DNA of 48,987 bases, taken from NCBI GenBank assembly GCA_022826945.1, contig JAJDTY010000006.1:1-48987 (forward strand), written 5' to 3'. The stretch comes from Candidatus Binatia bacterium. GTDB taxonomy: Bacteria > Desulfobacterota > Binatia > Bin18. Positions 39,617 through 48,108 of the stretch are shown here, piece by piece; within the stretch, counting starts at the first letter, position 1, and every line of letters begins with the position of its first letter. Below the pieces are notes generated by a model. The model searched no databases and was not told the origin of the DNA. It saw nothing but the letters and a program-made list of their open reading frames with translations. The position numbers and the translations under genes are program-made.

Positions 39617-41983
39617 CTAACGCCCATCAGCCTCCGCCGCCCGCACCAATCGAAACAATTTCTCCGGGGTCATCGGAATCTCGTTGATCTCTATGCCCAG
39701 GTGAGACAGGGCGTCGGAGACCGCGTTGGCAATCGCGGCCGGCGCGCCGATGGTGCCGCCTTCTCCCATGCCGCGAAATCCGCCAAGCGTAGTCGGGGAG
39801 GGTGTTTCAATGTGATGGACTTCTATGGGCAGGAGTTCGGAGGCGGTAGGAACGAGGTAGTCCATCAGCGAGCCGGTCAGCAGTTGCCCTTCGTCGTTGT
39901 ACACCACTTCTTCATACAGAGCGGCTCCAATGCCTTGGGCCACGCCGCCACGGACCTGACCGTCAACGATCAGCGGGTTAATGATCCGTCCGCAATCTTC
40001 AACCACAATATAGCGCTTGATTGTGACTTCATACGTCTCGGCATCGACCTCCACGACCGCAACGTGAGTAGCGCTCGAGGCCGTCCCAAAGAATGGATCG
40101 TAGAAGCGCGTGACCTCCAGCCCCGGTTCCATGTCTTTGGGTAGCCGCCGCAGACCGGCATAGGCCGTCTTCGCCACCTCGTGGAAGGGCAGTCCGCGTT
40201 CCGGCTTATCATGCAGAAAAACCTGGCCGTCTCGAATATCCAGATCGGCCGGATTGCTCTCCATCATGTGACCGGCAATCTTCAGTGCCTTTTCCTTGAG
40301 CGCCTGGCCCGCCCGTATGGCCGCGCCACCGGCTAACACGGCGCTACGGCTGGCATAGGTTCCCGTTCCTTGGGGGGCGAGCGCGGTATCACCGCAGATT
40401 ACCCGAACGCTGTCAAAGGAAACGCCCAGCGCATCCGCCACCACCTGAGCCAGCGCGGTCTCATGGCCCTGACCCTGAGGGGCAACGCTGAAGGTGGCGG
40501 TAACGGTCCCGGCCGGGTCGACGCGCAGGAAGGCGGCCTCCGTCCCGGTCGCGATCGGCATGCCCGGCGAGACGGGAATAGCCGACCCCACCCCGGTCAG
40601 TTCGATATAGGTTGCAAAGCCCACGCCGACCCACCGCCCCGCAGCGCGTGCCTGCGCGCGCCACTGTGCGGTCGCGTCAGCATCCAGTACGTCTCGCGCC
40701 TTTTGCATGCACTCGGTCAGGCTGGCTTGATCCCACACAAGGCCGGACGGTGTTTTATACGGAAATTCGCCGGCCCGGATATAGTTCTTGAGCCGCAGTT
40801 CGGCCGGGTCCAGGGCCAGCCGGCGCGCGGCCCGGTCCATCAAACTTTCCAGTACAAAGGTCGTAATCGGACGGCCCACCCCACGGTACGGTCCCATCGG
40901 TGCCTTACATGTAGCCACCCCGCGATTGCGTCCCCGATAGTACGGCATACGGTACGGACCGGACAGAAAGCTGATGGTCTGGATCGGCTCAACCGTGGCC
41001 GTCCAGGGATAGATGGAGTACGCGCCGATATCCGTTGTCACGTCTGCTCTGAGACCGATAATGGTGCCGTCGGCCTGAAGACCCAGTTCGGCGTCGACGA
41101 TTTCATCCCAGGCCTGCGTCGATGTCTTAAGGTCTTCCTGACGGTCGCTGATCCATTTCACCGGCCGTTTCAGCAACCGGGCAACCGCACACAGAACAAT
41201 CTCTTCGGGATAGAGCGAAGACTTGGCCCCGAACCCACCCCCCACATCAGCGGCGACCACCCGAATACAATGCTCGGGCATGTCCAACAGGTCGGCCAAG
41301 GCATCCCGGAGCAGACCCGGACACTGGGTGGCGGAGCGGAGCGTCAACTCCTCCGTACCGGCATGGTAGTCAGCCAGGCAGCCACGATTTTCCATACACA
41401 CGGTGGCGTGTCGCCGAAACCGGAACCGATCACGTACCCGCACGGCTGCGCCGTCGAGTGCGGCATCTACATCGCCTCGGACAAACTCGCGCGACAAGAG
41501 GACATTACTCCCGGCTTCATCGTGCAACACAGGCGCGTCCGGCTGGGCCGCGTCCCGCGCGTTGGCCACAGTCGGCAGCGGATCGTATTCAACGCGAATC
41601 CATTCAAGCGCGTCTTCGGCGAGATAGCGGTTTTCGGCAATAACCACGGCGAGCGCTTCCCCGACATACCGTACCTTGTCAACGGCCAACGGCGGGAAGC
41701 TGGTCTCTTTGTACTCCCGCATTTTTGAGGCAGCACGAACCGGTTTGACCAGCGGAACAAGGTCTTTTCCGGTGAGGACGGCGACAACGCCCTCACGTGT
41801 TCGGGCTGCTGAGGTATCGAGCTGGGTAATCCGCGCGTGTGCATACGGGCTGCGCAGAAAGGCGGTATGGAGCAGGCCTGGTGGATGATGATCATCCACA
41901 TACGCGCCCTGGCCGGTCAGCAGCCGTTGATCTTCGCGTCGCTTCACCCGCGCGCCAACTAACTTTGGAGTAAATTCTTCCAC
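39617..41983 (-). CDS. Mo-hydroxylase large subunit of the second locus (CoxL-like)
   Basis: The 788-residue protein starts V-G-A-R-V-K-R-R-E-D-Q-R-L-L-T-G-Q-G, typical of CoxL-type subunits. The motifs are G-G-G-F-G-A-K near 250, P-Y-R-G-V-G-R-P near 364 (close to the A-Y-R-G-A-G-R of form II enzymes and lacking the form I cysteine), G-Q-G-H-E-T near 500 and G-M-G-E-G-G near 737 with the catalytic Glu. It is therefore a form II-like hydroxylase whose substrate need not be CO. It differs widely from the tandem pair at 8378 and 11069, in particular by keeping the G-Q-G motif. It is the last gene of a three-gene operon. Confidence 0.92.
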   Translation of the reverse strand: MEEFTPKLVGARVKRREDQRLLTGQGAYVDDHHPPGLLHTAFLRSPYAHARITQLDTSAARTREGVVAVLTGKDLVPLVKPVRAASKMREYKETSFPPLAVDKVRYVGEALAVVIAENRYLAEDALEWIRVEYDPLPTVANARDAAQPDAPVLHDEAGSNVLLSREFVRGDVDAALDGAAVRVRDRFRFRRHATVCMENRGCLADYHAGTEELTLRSATQCPGLLRDALADLLDMPEHCIRVVAADVGGGFGAKSSLYPEEIVLCAVARLLKRPVKWISDRQEDLKTSTQAWDEIVDAELGLQADGTIIGLRADVTTDIGAYSIYPWTATVEPIQTISFLSGPYRMPYYRGRNRGVATCKAPMGPYRGVGRPITTFVLESLMDRAARRLALDPAELRLKNYIRAGEFPYKTPSGLVWDQASLTECMQKARDVLDADATAQWRAQARAAGRWVGVGFATYIELTGVGSAIPVSPGMPIATGTEAAFLRVDPAGTVTATFSVAPQGQGHETALAQVVADALGVSFDSVRVICGDTALAPQGTGTYASRSAVLAGGAAIRAGQALKEKALKIAGHMMESNPADLDIRDGQVFLHDKPERGLPFHEVAKTAYAGLRRLPKDMEPGLEVTRFYDPFFGTASSATHVAVVEVDAETYEVTIKRYIVVEDCGRIINPLIVDGQVRGGVAQGIGAALYEEVVYNDEGQLLTGSLMDYLVPTASELLPIEVHHIETPSPTTLGGFRGMGEGGTIGAPAAIANAVSDALSHLGIEINEIPMTPEKLFRLVRAAEADGR

Positions 41984-42013
41984 GCTACTTCCTCAGCCCT
42001 ACACGTCCCTTCC

Positions 42014-42050
42014 TCGAAGGGGTGGCGCGTAGCGCCGGGGTGGGTTTCCT
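42014..42050. repeat. REP-like palindrome between Mo-hydroxylase genes
   Basis: GGGGTGGCGCGTAGCGCCGG with the exact GGCGC/GCGCC inverted repeat at 42024-42036 lies in the 81-bp gap between the 2Fe-2S and large-subunit genes. Similar short GC palindromes are widespread in bacterial intergenic regions. It may moderate expression within the operon. Confidence 0.55.
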
Positions 42051-42064
42051 GTCCTGCCCTACCC

Positions 42065-42574
42065 TCACTGATCCCCTTCACGTGCCCTGAGCGTCTCCGC
42101 CGCGGCCCGAACAGCCTCAACAATCCCCTGATAGCCCGTACAGCGACACAGCACCGCGGATAAGCCCGCACGGACTTCTTCCTCGCTCGGCGTCGCGTTT
42201 GTTTGGAGCAGATCATACGCGGTCATGAGCATCCCCGGCGTACAGAACCCGCACTGAAGACCGTGGTGTTCCCAAAAGGCTGCTTGCAGGGGATGGAGTT
42301 GACCATCTTGGGCCAAGCCTTCAACGGTCATCAGCTCCGCTCCATCGGCCTGAACTGCCAGCATTAGACACGAGCGGGCGGCTTCGCCATTGATGAGAAT
42401 CGTACACGCACCGCAAATGCCGTGTTCACAGCCGACATGAGAGCCGGTCAGGCCCAGGTCTTCACGCAGAAAATCGACTAGCAGTTTGCGCGGCTCCACC
42501 TGTCCCTGGTGCTCCGTACCGTTGACACGGAGCGTGATCTGCCTCGTCTGGCCGGGCTCGTTCGGCGCGCTCAT
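42065..42574 (-). CDS. Mo-hydroxylase 2Fe-2S subunit of the second locus
   Basis: The 169-residue protein carries the CoxS cysteines: C49, C54, C57 and C69 (G-C-E-H-G-I-C-G-A-C) for the ferredoxin-type cluster and C108, C111, C143 and C145 (C-G-F-C-T-P-G, C-R-C-T-G) for the second. It starts 11 bp after the FAD subunit. An extended N-terminus (about 10 residues, P-N-E-P-G-Q-T) distinguishes it from the subunit at 7898. Confidence 0.94.
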   Translation of the reverse strand: MSAPNEPGQTRQITLRVNGTEHQGQVEPRKLLVDFLREDLGLTGSHVGCEHGICGACTILINGEAARSCLMLAVQADGAELMTVEGLAQDGQLHPLQAAFWEHHGLQCGFCTPGMLMTAYDLLQTNATPSEEEVRAGLSAVLCRCTGYQGIVEAVRAAAETLRAREGDQ

Positions 42575-42585
42575 ACCCTGCGCTC

Positions 42586-43446
42586 CTAACCGCGCTCAAG
42601 TGCCCGCTGAATCGCCCGACGGGTCAGTGCTTGGGTTAAGTGCCGCCGAAAATCAGCTGAGGCATGGATATCGTTATCGGGTTCGACGAGTTCGGCTGCC
42701 TTGGCTGCGGCGCGCTGAATGCTCTGTTCAGTCACGCCCTCCTGTACCAGAATGTCCTCTGCCGCACGCAGGCGGACCGGGGTCGGCCCGACTCCAGCGG
42801 CAGACAGACGCGCGGTTCGGCACTGCTCGCCATCCGTATCAATCACGCAGGCCACACCAACAAGGGCGAAATCTCCATGCCGCCGGGCAACTTCTTCGAA
42901 CGCCCAGCCGCTTGTCGGCGGAGCCGGTGAAAAGCGGATTCCGGTGACGATCTCGTTCGGCGCGAGGGCGGTTGTCAGATAGCTCACGAAAAATTCTTCG
43001 GCAGAGACATTTCGCTGTCCGCTCGGTCCCTGAAGGACCATCTCAGCGTCCAAAACCAGCGCAACAGTGGGATACTCCGCCGCGGGGTCGGCGTGGGCTA
43101 GACTGCCGCCGATGGTACCGCGGGTACGGATAGGCAGATGGCCGACCAGCGTGGTTGCCTCGTACAGCAGCGGGAGCTGGCGGCGTACTAGCTCCGAAAA
43201 CTCAAGCGTTCTCTGGCGGGTCAACGCGCCGATGCGGACCTGTCCGTTCTCTTGCCGCAGATACGATAACTCTGCCACACGGTTGATATCGATCAGGACG
43301 GACGGATAGCTCAGCCGGAAATTCAGCAGCGGCATCAGACTCTGCCCGCCAGCCAATACTTTTGCGTCGTCTCCATAGCGCTCCAGAAGAGCGAGCGCTT
43401 CGTCAAGCTGCGTCGGCGCGTGATAGGCAAACGGCGGCGGCTTCAT
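42586..43446 (-). CDS. Mo-hydroxylase FAD-binding subunit of the second locus
   Basis: The 286-residue protein has F-A-Y-H-A-P-T-Q-L-D-E-A-L near the start, the FAD loop L-A-G-G-Q-S-L-M-P-L near 31-40, and R-G-T-I-G-G-S-L-A-H-A-D-P-A-A-E near 107-122. It heads the FAD - 2Fe-2S - large subunit operon. ATG 43446 matches the family N-terminus and is preferred to an extension from 43545, which has no similarity. No maturation genes are attached, so it may rely on xdhC and mocA at 5100-6888 or on others elsewhere. Confidence 0.92.
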   Translation of the reverse strand: MKPPPFAYHAPTQLDEALALLERYGDDAKVLAGGQSLMPLLNFRLSYPSVLIDINRVAELSYLRQENGQVRIGALTRQRTLEFSELVRRQLPLLYEATTLVGHLPIRTRGTIGGSLAHADPAAEYPTVALVLDAEMVLQGPSGQRNVSAEEFFVSYLTTALAPNEIVTGIRFSPAPPTSGWAFEEVARRHGDFALVGVACVIDTDGEQCRTARLSAAGVGPTPVRLRAAEDILVQEGVTEQSIQRAAAKAAELVEPDNDIHASADFRRHLTQALTRRAIQRALERG

Positions 43447-43522
43447 CCTGCTCTGGCTTGTATCCGGCTCAGTACAGGTGGTAAAGGGTGCAAGGTTACA
43501 TGCAGAAAGGAGACTTCTAACA

Positions 43523-43930
43523 ATGGCAAACCAACACGAGGACATTCAACAATTCTACGCCAGCTACCTCGATACGTTTCACTCGGGTGAGGCCAAGGCG
43601 ATGGTACCGTTCTACCGCGCACCCTGTCTGTTTATCGCGGACCAGGGTGTGACCCTGCTTTCAAGCGAGGCGGAGATTGAAAGGCTCTTTGCGCAGATTA
43701 TCCAAGACCTCAAAGGCCGGAATTATGGGCGTAGCGAAGTCACGAACATTCAGATCAAAGCAATGACGGATCGGATCGCGCTCCTCAGCGGACTCGCCGT
43801 GCGCTACACTAAAACCGGTGAGGAGCTGGAACGATTGGGAGCAACCTACACCCTGCGCAAGACCGACGACCGCTGGCAAATCGTCTCTGTCGTAGCGCAT
43901 AGCCCGGAGACCGTGGTGCGGTTTGGGTGA
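43523..43930 (+). CDS. NTF2-like (SnoaL/DUF4440-type) protein
   Basis: The 135-residue protein has the cone-shaped NTF2-like pattern: a helix pair I-Q-Q-F-Y-A-S-Y-L-D-T-F-H-S-G near 8-22, M-V-P-F-Y-R-A-P-C-L-F-I near 27-38, and beta strands ending W-Q-I-V-S-V-V-A-H. Such proteins act as small isomerases, hydrolases or ligand-binding domains. No catalytic Asp/His pair is certain. The start 43523 has AAAGGAGA at 43506. It is divergent from the second Mo-hydroxylase operon and 1 bp ahead of the methyltransferase gene. Confidence 0.75.
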   Translation: MANQHEDIQQFYASYLDTFHSGEAKAMVPFYRAPCLFIADQGVTLLSSEAEIERLFAQIIQDLKGRNYGRSEVTNIQIKAMTDRIALLSGLAVRYTKTGEELERLGATYTLRKTDDRWQIVSVVAHSPETVVRFG

Positions 43931-43931
43931 A

Positions 43932-44702
43932 ATGAATGGGAATTACCGCAGCAAACAGTGGGCTCTGATATACGATCAGTTTAATCAAGGTCGATACCGG
44001 AAGGAGCTTGCATTCTATCGCGCCGAACTGAAGCAGTGTGTAGGCCCGGTTCTTGAGGTGGCGTGCGGAAATGGGATGATTCTCCTTGAGTTGCTCCAGG
44101 AGGGCTTTGATATTTATGGGTTCGACATATCGCAGGAAATGTTGGACTCTCTCTTCAGTAAGGCCGACGCATTGGGACAGCAAGAGGTGCGAGCGAGAGT
44201 CTCACAGCAGGATATGGTTGATTTCAGTTATGACCTGAAGTTTGGCGGGATTTATATTCCAGCGCGCTCTTTCTTACACCTACTGTCTCAAGACGAGCAG
44301 ATACGGTGCTTACGAAACATTTATGCCCATCTTCGAGAGGGAGGAAAATTTCTCTTGAACTTCTTTAACCCGAGCTTACAGCATCTACTTACCAGCGCAG
44401 GCCAAGCAGAGCAGTTTGAGTTTATTAAAGAGTTTACGAATCCAGAGACAGGTGAATCGATTCAGCTTTTCTGTAAACAAGAAAATGATGTCGTACGCCA
44501 GGAGCAACACATACTCTGGCGATTCTCAGAGGGGGATCGCACGCATGACGTGCCCATGAGGCTACGCTGGATTTATAAAGAAGAATTCCAACTCCTTCTC
44601 CGACTTGCCGGTTTCAAGAAGTGGAAAGTGTATGGAGATTTTGACAGGTCGGAGGAAGTGACGGAGGGGAGCGAGCTTGTATGGGTTGCCGAGCGAACAT
44701 AA
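43932..44702 (+). CDS. Class I SAM-dependent methyltransferase
   Basis: The 256-residue protein has the SAM motif I V-L-E-V-A-C-G-N-G-M-I near 40-50, motif II I-Y-G-F-D-I-S near 61-67, and later R-E-G-G-K-F-L-L-N-F-F near 135-145. The start with N-Y-R-S-K-Q-W-A-L-I-Y-D suits small-molecule methyltransferases of the methyltransf_25 type. ATG 43932 lies 1 nt after the stop of the preceding gene. Its A+T-richer codons compared with the catabolic genes suggest a separate origin. The target is unknown. Confidence 0.83.
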   Translation: MNGNYRSKQWALIYDQFNQGRYRKELAFYRAELKQCVGPVLEVACGNGMILLELLQEGFDIYGFDISQEMLDSLFSKADALGQQEVRARVSQQDMVDFSYDLKFGGIYIPARSFLHLLSQDEQIRCLRNIYAHLREGGKFLLNFFNPSLQHLLTSAGQAEQFEFIKEFTNPETGESIQLFCKQENDVVRQEQHILWRFSEGDRTHDVPMRLRWIYKEEFQLLLRLAGFKKWKVYGDFDRSEEVTEGSELVWVAERT

Positions 44703-44753
44703 ATGGCACCCTAACCGTTGCGAGTCACATGTGTTCTGTTCGCAGCTAAGAGC

Positions 44754-45275
44754 ATGACTACCCACCAACCAACAGACTGGCACATACGCACGGCGACTGC
44801 TGAGGACGTTGAGATCCTTGCGACCATGCGCTTCAGTCTGCAGGAGCATATGACTCGCGCGAACCCTGAACTATTGCCGCTAAGCGAACAAGGCATCGCT
44901 GCCTTCCCCGTAAGATATCGAGAGGCTATAGCGGATACCCACGCCCACATAGTAGTTGCGCAAGCGCAAGACACAGAAGATCTCATTGGTATGGCTATGG
45001 GGCGGGTTACGCGGCGCGAGGACCTCATCCCCGCACAGGCGGGACGCATCGATGATGTGTGGGTTGAGCCCTCATGGCGTCGCCAGGGTGTCTGTCGTGC
45101 CTTGATGAAGGAGTTACTGGCGTTCTTTGAGCAGTTCGATATTGAAATCCTCGTGCTTGACTACGCGGTAGGCAATGGAGAGGCTGAAGATACATGGCAT
45201 CAGCTTGGTTTCCGCCCAGTGTTGACTCTTGCGAAAGCGAACGTGGGTGACGTGAAACAGCAAATAGAGGGGTAG
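44754..45275 (+). CDS. GNAT-family acetyltransferase
   Basis: The 173-residue protein has the GNAT pattern: W-H-I-R-T-A-T-A-E-D-V-E near 9-20, I-D-D-V-W-V-E-P-S-W-R-R-Q-G-V near 99-113 (acetyl-CoA pyrophosphate loop R-R-Q-G-V-C-R), and a final L-G-F-R-P. A longer version from 44718 is possible. Its stop overlaps the start of the next acetyltransferase. The acceptor cannot be deduced. Confidence 0.82.
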   Translation: MTTHQPTDWHIRTATAEDVEILATMRFSLQEHMTRANPELLPLSEQGIAAFPVRYREAIADTHAHIVVAQAQDTEDLIGMAMGRVTRREDLIPAQAGRIDDVWVEPSWRRQGVCRALMKELLAFFEQFDIEILVLDYAVGNGEAEDTWHQLGFRPVLTLAKANVGDVKQQIEG

Positions 45276-45787
45276 TGCCGTCTCATAAAATGCAGACTGA
45301 ACTCGTGGTGGCGGACAGTTCGGATGCTGACCTGATAAATTCGCTACTCGACGAATACTTGCTCGAACTCGGCAGCCATCGAGATATGCACAGCGGTGCG
45401 ATCATCTCGACCTCCTACCCGTACCTCGACGCCTATTGGTCCGAGCCTGGTCGGTACGCATTTATCATCCAGTGTGATAGCAGTGTCGTAGGGTTTGCCC
45501 TCATTCGGGACCCGACCTCTACAAAGTCCGCCGTCTATCAGCTCGCGGAGTTCTACATCAAGCCTGAGAGTCGGCACCTCGGCATCGGGCGGAGTGCGAT
45601 CCGTGCGATCTTGAAACGGTTTCCCGGGCAGTGGGAGTTGCAAGTCCACACTCGGAACTCTGCCGCCGTTCAGTTCTGGGAATCATGTATCGAGGCCATT
45701 GCGAGCGAGCTGCTCCAAAGGCGGGAGATACAGACCAGGGACGGTAGGCGTATTCAGTTTCACTTTTCTGTTGAGGATACTGTCTAA
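45275..45787 (+). CDS. GNAT-family acetyltransferase, second
   Basis: The 170-residue protein has L-A-E-F-Y-I-K-P-E-S-R-H-L-G-I-G-R near 89-105, the acetyl-CoA loop, and a C-terminal V-H-T-R-N-S-A-A-V-Q-F-W motif near 124-135. The GTG start overlaps the previous stop; ATG 45290 is an alternative. The N-terminal half (L-L-D-E-Y-L-L-E-L) fits the YhbS/ribosomal-type members. A terminator follows at 45793. Confidence 0.8.
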   Translation: MPSHKMQTELVVADSSDADLINSLLDEYLLELGSHRDMHSGAIISTSYPYLDAYWSEPGRYAFIIQCDSSVVGFALIRDPTSTKSAVYQLAEFYIKPESRHLGIGRSAIRAILKRFPGQWELQVHTRNSAAVQFWESCIEAIASELLQRREIQTRDGRRIQFHFSVEDTV

Positions 45788-45792
45788 CAATA

Positions 45793-45830
45793 TGGAGAGT
45801 CGAGTTCCGCTCCGCTAACGCGACTCTCCA
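45793..45830. terminator. 10-bp perfect hairpin between convergent genes
   Basis: TGGAGAGTCG (45793-45802) and CGACTCTCCA (45821-45830) are exact complements around an 18-nt loop. The position between the converging acetyltransferase and SDR genes suits a bidirectional terminator; the T run is poor. Confidence 0.6.
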
Positions 45831-45871
45831 AAGCGTCTACGGCCCCCGTCTTTTCCTGAGACCAGCGCGGA

Positions 45872-46633
45872 CTATTGGGCCAGCCAGCCGCCGTCCGCCG
45901 ACATGGTGTGGCCGGTCACAAAGGAGGCCGCGTCTGAACTGAGCCAAACCACGGCTTCCGCGATTTCTCCTGGCTGGCCCATCCGGCCGACCGGCTCCAT
46001 CTCTGCGATCTTGTCGGCCATGTCAGGCTGATCCTCGGTCAGCCGGCTGACCATGGGCGTCTCAATCGCGCCCGGACAGATGCAGTTCACGCGGATACCG
46101 CTCTGCGCGTATTCGAGCGCTGCCGAGCGCGTAATCCCGACCACGCCATGCTTGCTGGCGATATAGGCCGGCAGGCGGTAGCCACCCACTAAGCCATAGG
46201 CCGAGGAGGTGTTCACAATGGAACCGCCGCCCTGCTTGAGCATCTGAAGAATCTCATATTTCATACACAGCCAGACGCCCTTGAGATTAATCGCCATGGT
46301 GCGATCCCAGCCCTCTTCGCTGGTTTCAGCGGTCAACACGTTTTCCCCTTCGATCCCCGCGTTGTTATAGGCACAGTCGAGGCGTCCGTACGTTTCGACG
46401 ATCTGGGTGATGAGCCCCTCAACCTCGGCGGCCTGGGAGACATCGACTTGAAGAAAGCCGGCCTCTCCTCCCGCCGCCTTAACGAGTTGGACCGTCTCCT
46501 CGCCCCCGTCAACAATGATATCGCTGACCACCACGGTTGCGCCCTCTCGCGCAAAGGCGAGGGCCGAGGCGCGTCCAATGCCTGAACCGGCTCCGGTAAT
46601 CAACGCAATCTTTCCCGCTAATACGCCTGCCAT
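45872..46633 (-). CDS. Short-chain dehydrogenase/reductase
   Basis: The 253-residue classical SDR has T-G-A-G-S-G-I-G-R-A at 14-23, an acidic D after strand 2 (V-S-D-I-I-V-D-G) that suggests NAD preference, N-N-A-G near 91-94, N-T-S-S-A-Y near 143 and Y-I-A-S-K near 158-162. AGGAGGAGC lies upstream of the ATG. Annotated relatives include glucose- and 2,5-dichloro-diol-type dehydrogenases, but the substrate is unknown. It is a different subfamily from the SDR at 38843. Confidence 0.88.
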   Translation of the reverse strand: MAGVLAGKIALITGAGSGIGRASALAFAREGATVVVSDIIVDGGEETVQLVKAAGGEAGFLQVDVSQAAEVEGLITQIVETYGRLDCAYNNAGIEGENVLTAETSEEGWDRTMAINLKGVWLCMKYEILQMLKQGGGSIVNTSSAYGLVGGYRLPAYIASKHGVVGITRSAALEYAQSGIRVNCICPGAIETPMVSRLTEDQPDMADKIAEMEPVGRMGQPGEIAEAVVWLSSDAASFVTGHTMSADGGWLAQ

Positions 46634-46744
46634 CGTGCTCCTCCTTTTGGTCTGTTATCTCCAGTATATTTGTGTCTTACACGGTTTCGCTTGCTGCGGG
46701 CAAGAAATAATTCAGAGTGACGTACAAAACGGGAGACCCTCACT

Positions 46745-47269
46745 GTGAAAGACATTCTTGAGAGGCCATCGCGGCGGCGCCGAGACGAGTTTCTGGCCGC
46801 AGTGGCCAGAAGCCGGAAGCTGCACAGGCATTGGGCGACCCCTCCGCAAACGGTCGAAGCGTTCGAAGCCTACCTCAAGCGGCTTAAACAGTCTGCCTAC
46901 GTGGGCCACTGGGTACGGACCGAGGCGAATGAACTTGCGGGAGTCATCAACATTAATGAAATTGTCCGGGGAACGTTCTGCTCAGGGTATTTGGGCTATT
47001 ATGCATTTATCCCACACAATAGGCGGGGCTATATGGCAGCGGGGCTGCGCGCGGTGATCTCCCACGCCTTTCGTAGACTACGGCTTCATCGTCTGGAGGC
47101 CAACATCCAGCCGGATAATGCTGCTTCCCTTCATCTGGTACAACGGCTCGGGTTTCGGAAAGAGGGGTTTTCACCCCGTTACTTAAAAGTGGCAGGACGT
47201 TGGCGCGATCACGAGCGGTGGGCACTGACCGCAGAAGAGTGGCTATCGCAGAAAAAGATGGTGAAATAA
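46745..47269 (+). CDS. RimJ/RimL-type GNAT acetyltransferase
   Basis: The 174-residue protein has the ribosomal-protein acetyltransferase pattern: a long N-terminal helix region, then G-Y-L-G-Y-Y-A-F near 78-85, N-R-R-G-Y-M-A-A-G-L-R-A near 90-101, L-H-R-L-E-A-N-I-Q-P-D-N-A-A-S near 111-125 and R-L-G-F-R-K-E-G near 131-138. These match RimJ, which acetylates N-terminal alanine of S5, but many homologues modify small molecules. The start codon is GTG. It is divergent from the SDR gene. Confidence 0.85.
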   Translation: MKDILERPSRRRRDEFLAAVARSRKLHRHWATPPQTVEAFEAYLKRLKQSAYVGHWVRTEANELAGVININEIVRGTFCSGYLGYYAFIPHNRRGYMAAGLRAVISHAFRRLRLHRLEANIQPDNAASLHLVQRLGFRKEGFSPRYLKVAGRWRDHERWALTAEEWLSQKKMVK

Positions 47270-47322
47270 CCGGTTGGGCAACACCGCTGGCGCTGTGTCC
47301 CATTGGAACTCAAAACGTCGCA

Positions 47323-47970
47323 ATGCTGACTGTTACCAACTATACAATCTATCATTCACCCAATTCGTATCTGGGGGTGGTGCTGGCAGACCGGGAACTG
47401 GTCAGTCTACCTGTCCGAATTGAACGGAGACCTATTTTTATCCCGCATGACCGTGGGGTGAGAGTAGCGGACCTGATCGGCAGTCAAGAGCCGCCCCGGA
47501 AGAGCGCGTATCATCGTGAAGATTGCGCACGTTGGGCGAAGCGCTATGGAATCAAGCTTCACTTCCTGGCTCCTGGTGTATTTGAAGAGCGTGCAGCGCA
47601 GTGGCGTCAGTCGCCGCTCGGACGTGAGGAACTGCCCGCCCGAGCCTACTACGCAGCGGTCGGTACGGGTCGAGAGGAGAATTTCGATCATGCCTTATTC
47701 CGGGCAGCATGGATTCAAGGCCAGGATGTAAACGGCGAGAGGGTTATTCGCCACGCTGCCCGGTCAGTCGGCCTTGATGCAGATTATCTCTTGCAACGGG
47801 CACTCGACGAGGAGACGAAACGAACAGCCCGAGAGGCACTGAACACATTTGACCGAGACCAAGTGCCAGGAGTGCCAACGTGGGTGGTCAATGAGAAACG
47901 ATTCTGGGGGAAGGATCGTGTGGAATGGATGGTCCAAGAGGTGAAACATCTCCTAGGCAAGCATTGTTGA
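47323..47970 (+). CDS. DsbA/GST-kappa-fold protein without the CxxC motif
   Basis: The 215-residue protein follows the 2-hydroxychromene-2-carboxylate isomerase/DsbA-family layout: first strand then Y-H-S-P-N-S-Y-L-G, where S12-P-N-S15 takes the place of the CxxC, then a helical insertion with R-A-Y-Y-A-A, H-A-L-F-R-A-A-W near 120, and the cis-Pro loop G-V-P-T-W-V-V-N near 183. Lack of both cysteines excludes a thiol-disulfide oxidoreductase; glutathione-dependent isomerase/transferase chemistry is likely. Start ATG 47323 is preferred by the fold, with a weak TTGGAA site. It is 53 bp after the acetyltransferase. Confidence 0.78.
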   Translation: MLTVTNYTIYHSPNSYLGVVLADRELVSLPVRIERRPIFIPHDRGVRVADLIGSQEPPRKSAYHREDCARWAKRYGIKLHFLAPGVFEERAAQWRQSPLGREELPARAYYAAVGTGREENFDHALFRAAWIQGQDVNGERVIRHAARSVGLDADYLLQRALDEETKRTAREALNTFDRDQVPGVPTWVVNEKRFWGKDRVEWMVQEVKHLLGKHC

Positions 47971-48049
47971 ACTCCCTGAGCCCTTGAAAATCTCATGCTC
48001 TGGCGGAGGAACCCTCATTCCTCTCAGACCGTTACAGTTCGCTGACCTT

Positions 48050-48077
48050 TTGTAAGTAAGGACAATTGGGATACTAT
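48050..48077 (+). promoter_or_regulatory. Possible promoter of the TonB-dependent receptor gene
   Basis: TTGTAA (48050-48055) and TACTAT (48072-48077) with a 16-bp spacer lie 31 bp before the start codon. Both boxes match partially. Confidence 0.3.
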
Positions 48078-48108
48078 GCTCACCACAACATAGGGAGGAG
48101 GAGCTGGT

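Noticed and set aside
40370..41728. 452-codon plus-strand ORF
   Set aside because: It is antisense to the second Mo-hydroxylase large subunit, which has full family motifs.
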